DNA of 9,703 bases from an uncultured Flavobacteriales bacterium (GTDB taxonomy: Bacteria > Bacteroidota > Bacteroidia > Flavobacteriales > CALTNV01), in NCBI GenBank assembly GCA_943845485.1, contig CALTNV010000011.1, positions 1 to 9,703 on the forward strand, read 5' to 3'. Below, in pieces: positions 7,650-9,703 of this stretch. Made by a program: the position numbers and the translations under genes. Position 1 is the first letter of the stretch. Each line of letters opens with the position of its first letter. The notes beneath the pieces were generated by a model, which was not told the DNA's origin, did not search any database, and worked only from the letters and a program-made list of their open reading frames with translations.

Positions 7650-8682
7650 AAATATCAGTTATTATCTCCTCTAAATCAATAGTAATAGACCAGTTGGGAT
7701 ATTGAGAAATAAATTTACTATTATCTGTAATCCACCAAATATGATCGCCTACTCTAGGGCTATCAATAAGTTTAAAGTCAACCTTTTTATCCAATACATT
7801 ATCAACAAGTTCTATTGCTTCTATTATAGAGCAACTATTAGCTCTACCACCTCCTAAATTATATACCTCTCCTGCTTTGGGGCTTAAATAAAACTCATAG
7901 AATGCTCGAACTAGATCATGCGCATGAATGTTATCTCTAACTTGTTTCCCTTTATATCCAAAGATATTATATGTAGTATTACACTTAACTAGATAAGAAA
8001 GGAATCCATGTAACTCAACCCCCGAATGTGGACCTCCTGTGATACAGTTTGGTCGAAAAATTCCAATGTTTAAACCATAATACCTGGCATACTCTTGACA
8101 CATTACATCTGATGATAACTTACTAACACCATAAGGAGAATGGAGAGACTGATCCACAAACATATCTTCTCTAAAACCGGTATAGTAAGTATGGTCTTTA
8201 GGGAGCTCATAACGACTTCCTATTTCCTCATACCCAAAGTCATTCAATGCATTTCCATATACTTTACTTGAAGAACATTGAATAAAAACTGCTTTATGGC
8301 ATTGACATCTCATCTCTTCCAGAAGAATTACAGAGCCCAAAGCATTAATTTCAAAATCCTCAAAAGGGAATTTCCCAGACCAATCATGACTAGGCTGAGC
8401 AGCGGCATTCACAATTAGTTTAATATCATCTCCATATTTTGTGAAAAGTCGCCTAATACGTTCTCGATCTCGAATATCAATTGGATAGTGCTTATAATTT
8501 TCAACATCTTGCTCTAGCTTATCGATGTTTTTCGCAACGGACCCACCTTTACCAAAAAAATAGCCTCTAGAATCATTATCAATTCCAATGATCAAATCAA
8601 AATGCTGTGAAAGAAATTTCACAGATTCTACACCAACTAGTCCTCCTGATCCTGTAATTATTGCAATTTTTGTTTCCTTCAT
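7612..8682 (-). CDS. NAD-dependent sugar-nucleotide epimerase, CDP-paratose 2-epimerase-like
   Basis: This 356-residue extended-SDR enzyme is cytosolic. The Rossmann motif is TGSGGLVG (10-17), with D35 in GIDND positioned to bind the NAD ribose. It also has NAAAQPSHDW (92-101), SSSKVYG (137-143), the catalytic pair Y184 and K188 in SPYGVSK, LHGFLSYLVKC (224-234), FGYKGKQVRDNIHAHDLV (241-258), YNLGGGR (274-280) and GDHIWWITD (312-320). These longer segments are highly characteristic of CDP-paratose 2-epimerase (CDP-tyvelose epimerase, RfbE-like), which inverts C2 of CDP-paratose. Relatives often sit in gene sets that lack CDP-paratose synthesis, as here, so the true substrate may differ. It is the first gene of the operon, with its start 50 nt past repeat R2. 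Confidence 0.9.
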   Translation of the reverse strand: MKETKIAIITGSGGLVGVESVKFLSQHFDLIIGIDNDSRGYFFGKGGSVAKNIDKLEQDVENYKHYPIDIRDRERIRRLFTKYGDDIKLIVNAAAQPSHDWSGKFPFEDFEINALGSVILLEEMRCQCHKAVFIQCSSSKVYGNALNDFGYEEIGSRYELPKDHTYYTGFREDMFVDQSLHSPYGVSKLSSDVMCQEYARYYGLNIGIFRPNCITGGPHSGVELHGFLSYLVKCNTTYNIFGYKGKQVRDNIHAHDLVRAFYEFYLSPKAGEVYNLGGGRANSCSIIEAIELVDNVLDKKVDFKLIDSPRVGDHIWWITDNSKFISQYPNWSITIDLEEIITDIYANTKQTIQNIQ

Positions 8683-8731
8683 TTATTATAAATTTATCTT
8701 TTTATTCATCTTACTTCACTAAAATGCACCC

Positions 8732-8856
8732 CAACGGTTTTGTGCGATGATTTGTTGCGTAAAAATAGCAAAAAGAAACATAAAACTAAAGACTTTTACG
8801 TTTGCGAGGTTTTTCGCAAGAAAAACCAATTAAGCAATAAATTATGCACGTTGTTG
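8732..8856 (-). repeat. Palindromic attC-like repeat R2 (long form)
   Basis: This is a 125-nt imperfect palindrome between the orphan membrane-protein gene and the operon. The outer ends are CAACGG (8732) and CGTTGTTG (to 8856). The inner arms GTGCGATGATTTGTTGC (8742-8758) and GCAATAAATTATGCAC (8834-8849) pair with one bulged base and two G-T-type mismatches. The apical part holds two sub-hairpins: CGTAAAA (8758-8764) with TTTTACG (8794-8800), and GGTTTTTC (8808-8815) with GAAAAACC (8820-8827) around a GCAA loop. Its coding-strand ends, ACAACGTGCATAAT and CGCACAAAACCGTTG, align with those of R3. No target-site duplication is seen. Confidence 0.8.
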
Positions 8857-8915
8857 TAATTTAGTTGTGAAACATTTGAGTAAGTAGTTTTTAATTCATT
8901 TTTCAAAGTTTTCAT
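8796..8915 (-). CDS. Small ORF of 39 codons reading into repeat R2 (doubtful)
   Basis: An ATG at 8915-8913 opens a frame of 39 codons (starting MKTLKNELKTTYSNVSQLNY) that ends at a TAA at 8798-8796, inside R2. A purine-rich AAGGAAA lies about 11 nt upstream and is a possible weak ribosome site. The second half is simply the repeat translated (NNVHNLLLNWFFLRKTSQT). No domain or signal is recognisable. It may be a real short peptide, the relic of a gene that once ended in the repeat, or chance. The first 18 nt up to its sixth codon duplicate part of the neighbouring gene, which favours a relic. Confidence 0.22.
   Translation of the reverse strand: MKTLKNELKTTYSNVSQLNYNNVHNLLLNWFFLRKTSQT
8897..8914. 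repeat. 18-bp direct repeat, copy A (intergenic)
   Basis: The sequence CATTTTTCAAAGTTTTCA occurs here just past the stop of the orphan membrane-protein gene and again, identical, 131 bp away within that gene. On the coding strand this copy can be read Y-E-N-F-E-K-stop in one frame, close to the Y-F-E-N-F-E-K-W of the gene. It may be a scar of a lost related gene end or a small duplication. Confidence 0.6.
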
Positions 8916-8936
8916 ATTTCATTAATTTCCTTTTTC

Positions 8937-9443
8937 CTAAATATTTAAGCTCCATATGAGAGAAAGAAAAACTAAAATAATAAATATAAAAGACAAAAAA
9001 ACATTCACTCTTTTTCTAGATAAAGACCATTTTTCAAAGTTTTCAAAATAATCTAAGTATGTATCGTTTTTGTAAACTAAAAGATTACTAACCATATAAG
9101 CAATAATTCCTAAAATTATTAAGTAGTAATTCTCAAAATCTAAATTCAATTGAAACAGTTTATTCGTAAGAATGCAAAAAGTCAAAAGAATTACTAATAT
9201 TATTCCGAAAAATGCTCCAAAAACAAACCTTTGACTAAAACCATATTCTTTATTTAAAAAAAAGTCATTATAATATTCTAAAGGATTTTCAATTCCATAT
9301 TTATTTTTCATTCTTCTTTTTATAAATGGTATTTTATATAAAAGTAAAAAAATGTTTATTTTATTGAAAGCAAAATGCATTGTCCTTTCAGTAAGATAAA
9401 GACAAAAATAAAGTGCATTTATTTTAGATTTTAGCAATTCCAT
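8937..9443 (-). CDS. Uncharacterised membrane protein, three predicted membrane segments
   Basis: This protein of 168 residues belongs to no family I can name. The first 70 residues are basic and partly amphipathic and contain KNKYGIENPLEYYNDFFLNKEYGFS (46-70). Hydrophobic segments follow at about 72-93, 106-124 and 147-166. Between the last two is a polar loop YKNDTYLDYFENFEKWSLSRKR (124-145). The C-terminus ends right after the last helix. I have an unverified recollection of Bacteroidota orphan proteins with a similar pattern: a YFxxFEK-type loop, a basic stretch, then a final helix. It lies between two repeats of the same family (R3 upstream, R2 downstream) and shares no junction with the glycan operon, so it looks like a stand-alone cassette gene. 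The start at 9443 is the first ATG after R3; Met22 is an alternative. Confidence 0.75.
   Translation of the reverse strand: MELLKSKINALYFCLYLTERTMHFAFNKINIFLLLYKIPFIKRRMKNKYGIENPLEYYNDFFLNKEYGFSQRFVFGAFFGIILVILLTFCILTNKLFQLNLDFENYYLIILGIIAYMVSNLLVYKNDTYLDYFENFEKWSLSRKRVNVFLSFIFIILVFLSLIWSLNI
9028..9045. repeat. 18-bp direct repeat, copy B (inside the membrane-protein gene)
   Basis: This is an identical copy of CATTTTTCAAAGTTTTCA at 8897-8914. Here it encodes part of the loop F-E-N-F-E-K-W of the membrane protein, before its last helix. An exact 18-bp match this close is hard to explain by chance, even in AT-rich DNA. Confidence 0.6.
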
Positions 9444-9509
9444 TTAAGTTAAAATTCTTTTCAAATAATTTTTTCTTTCAGAAGTTAGATTTTCCTGAGC
9501 AATTAATTA

Positions 9510-9633
9510 CAACGTTTTTGTATAGGCTTTGTTGTGTTGTTTAAGCAATGAATTTACTAAATTAAACACGAACGGTGAAATTCCGAAGGAATTTCCCAAG
9601 TGAGCTAAAACTAGCAATAAAGTTTATACGTTG
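9510..9633 (-). repeat. Palindromic attC-like repeat R3 (long form)
   Basis: This is a 124-nt imperfect palindrome upstream of the orphan membrane-protein gene. The outer ends are CAACG (9510) and CGTTG (to 9633). The arms GTATAGGCTTTGTTGTG and CTAGCAATAAAGTTTATAC pair imperfectly and extend inward to TTTAAGC/GCTAAAA. The apical part again has two small inverted repeats: AATTTACTAAATT (9551-9563), and GAAATTCC (9577-9584) with GGAATTTC (9588-9595) around GAA. On the transcribed strand the latter reads CCTTCGG, a C(UUCG)G tetraloop as in R1. Ends and arm sequences align with R2 (coding strand ACAACAAAGCC...ACAAAAACGTTG against GCAACAAATC...ACAAAACCGTTG). Confidence 0.8.
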
Positions 9634-9703
9634 TTAGCTTTTAGTGCTTTTTTGTCAGCGTAACAATTCATTCCAAATTTCTGTTTTCCGAGTTTGAGTA
9701 AAT
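9624..9703 (-). CDS. C-terminal end of an unidentified gene reading into R3
   Basis: From the window edge a minus-strand frame is open for 25 codons and stops at TAA (9626-9624), just inside R3. It reads LLKLGKQKFGMNC then YADKKALKANNV. Its last residues (A-N-N-V) are encoded by the conserved end of the repeat, so the gene would use the repeat to supply its stop codon. A second frame ending ...TEIWNELLR at a TGA near 9657 is also open from the edge, so the choice of frame is not secure. The function cannot be assigned from this fragment. Confidence 0.4.
   Translation of the reverse strand, partial: LLKLGKQKFGMNCYADKKALKANNV

Larger units (their letters stand above)
201..8682 (-). other. Predicted glycan-assembly operon of eight genes
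   Basis: Eight minus-strand genes run head to tail from the epimerase (start 8682) to the last GT2 (stop 201). Junctions in order are a 38-nt overlap, a 1-nt TAATG overlap, a 4-nt ATGA overlap, a 1-nt gap, a 23-nt overlap, a 10-nt gap and an 11-nt gap. Such packing implies one transcript with translational coupling. Contents are one sugar-nucleotide epimerase, one exported TIM-barrel protein, three GT2 and three GT-C-type membrane glycosyltransferases. The block is bounded upstream by R2 and downstream by R1. No clear promoter was found between R2 and 8682. Confidence 0.8.

Noticed and set aside
8683..8731. Bacteroidota-type promoter (TAnnTTTG) upstream of the operon, from a TAAATTTA close to the start codon
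   Set aside because: It differs from the consensus at the key final G, has no convincing -33 element, and would leave almost no leader. The support is too weak to annotate.
8732..8856. R2 and R3 as MITEs or insertion-sequence remnants
   Set aside because: No target-site duplications flank them, the whole length is one long stem rather than short terminal repeats, and no transposase remnant is visible.
9444..9509. Possible promoter upstream of the orphan membrane-protein gene (minus-strand ATTATTTG)
   Set aside because: It is a poor match to TAnnTTTG with the wrong spacing, and chance matches are expected in AT-rich DNA.
122..9633. CRISPR array made by the repeats
   Set aside because: There are only three divergent palindromes, hundreds to thousands of bases apart, with genes between them rather than spacers, and no cas gene.

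Overview
The window is AT-rich DNA that looks like a Bacteroidota chromosome (Flavobacteriia or Cytophagia; the sequence does not decide which). The evidence is the base composition, the near absence of strong Shine-Dalgarno sequences, the tightly packed genes and a type of palindromic intergenic repeat that I associate with that phylum. Every credible gene lies on the minus strand, so transcription runs from high to low coordinates.

Layout in the direction of transcription. (1) 9703-9624: the last codons of an unidentified gene that runs into a palindromic repeat (R3, 9510-9633). (2) 9443-8937: an orphan gene for a small membrane protein with three predicted membrane segments, followed by a second repeat of the same family (R2, 8732-8856) and a tiny ORF that reads into R2. 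(3) 8682-201: eight tightly coupled genes forming one glycan-assembly operon. They are a CDP-paratose 2-epimerase-like sugar-nucleotide epimerase, a probable exported TIM-barrel glycoside-hydrolase-like lipoprotein, a GT2, three polytopic GT-C-type membrane glycosyltransferases, and two more GT2 enzymes. (4) 182-122: a shorter repeat (R1) with similar ends. (5) 113-1: the N-terminus of a secreted protein with a clear signal peptide.

How the operon may work (inference): the GT2 proteins resemble dolichol/polyprenyl-phosphate sugar synthases, and the GT-C proteins are of the kind that use polyprenyl-phosphate sugars on the periplasmic side of the membrane. The 3:3 ratio suggests that each GT2 charges a lipid carrier for one GT-C, together building or decorating a surface glycan. 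The epimerase would supply or adjust a nucleotide sugar, and the exported TIM-barrel protein would trim or handle the product outside the inner membrane. No flippase, polymerase, priming transferase or CDP-paratose synthesis gene is present here.

The most unusual element is the set of three imperfect palindromes. They share end sequences, point the same way, and each follows a gene or gene block on the coding strand. The arrangement recalls integron attC sites and cassettes, but no integrase is visible and the core sites do not fully match the attC consensus. One unit would be a single-gene cassette of about 0.8 kb and the next an operon-sized block of about 8.6 kb.
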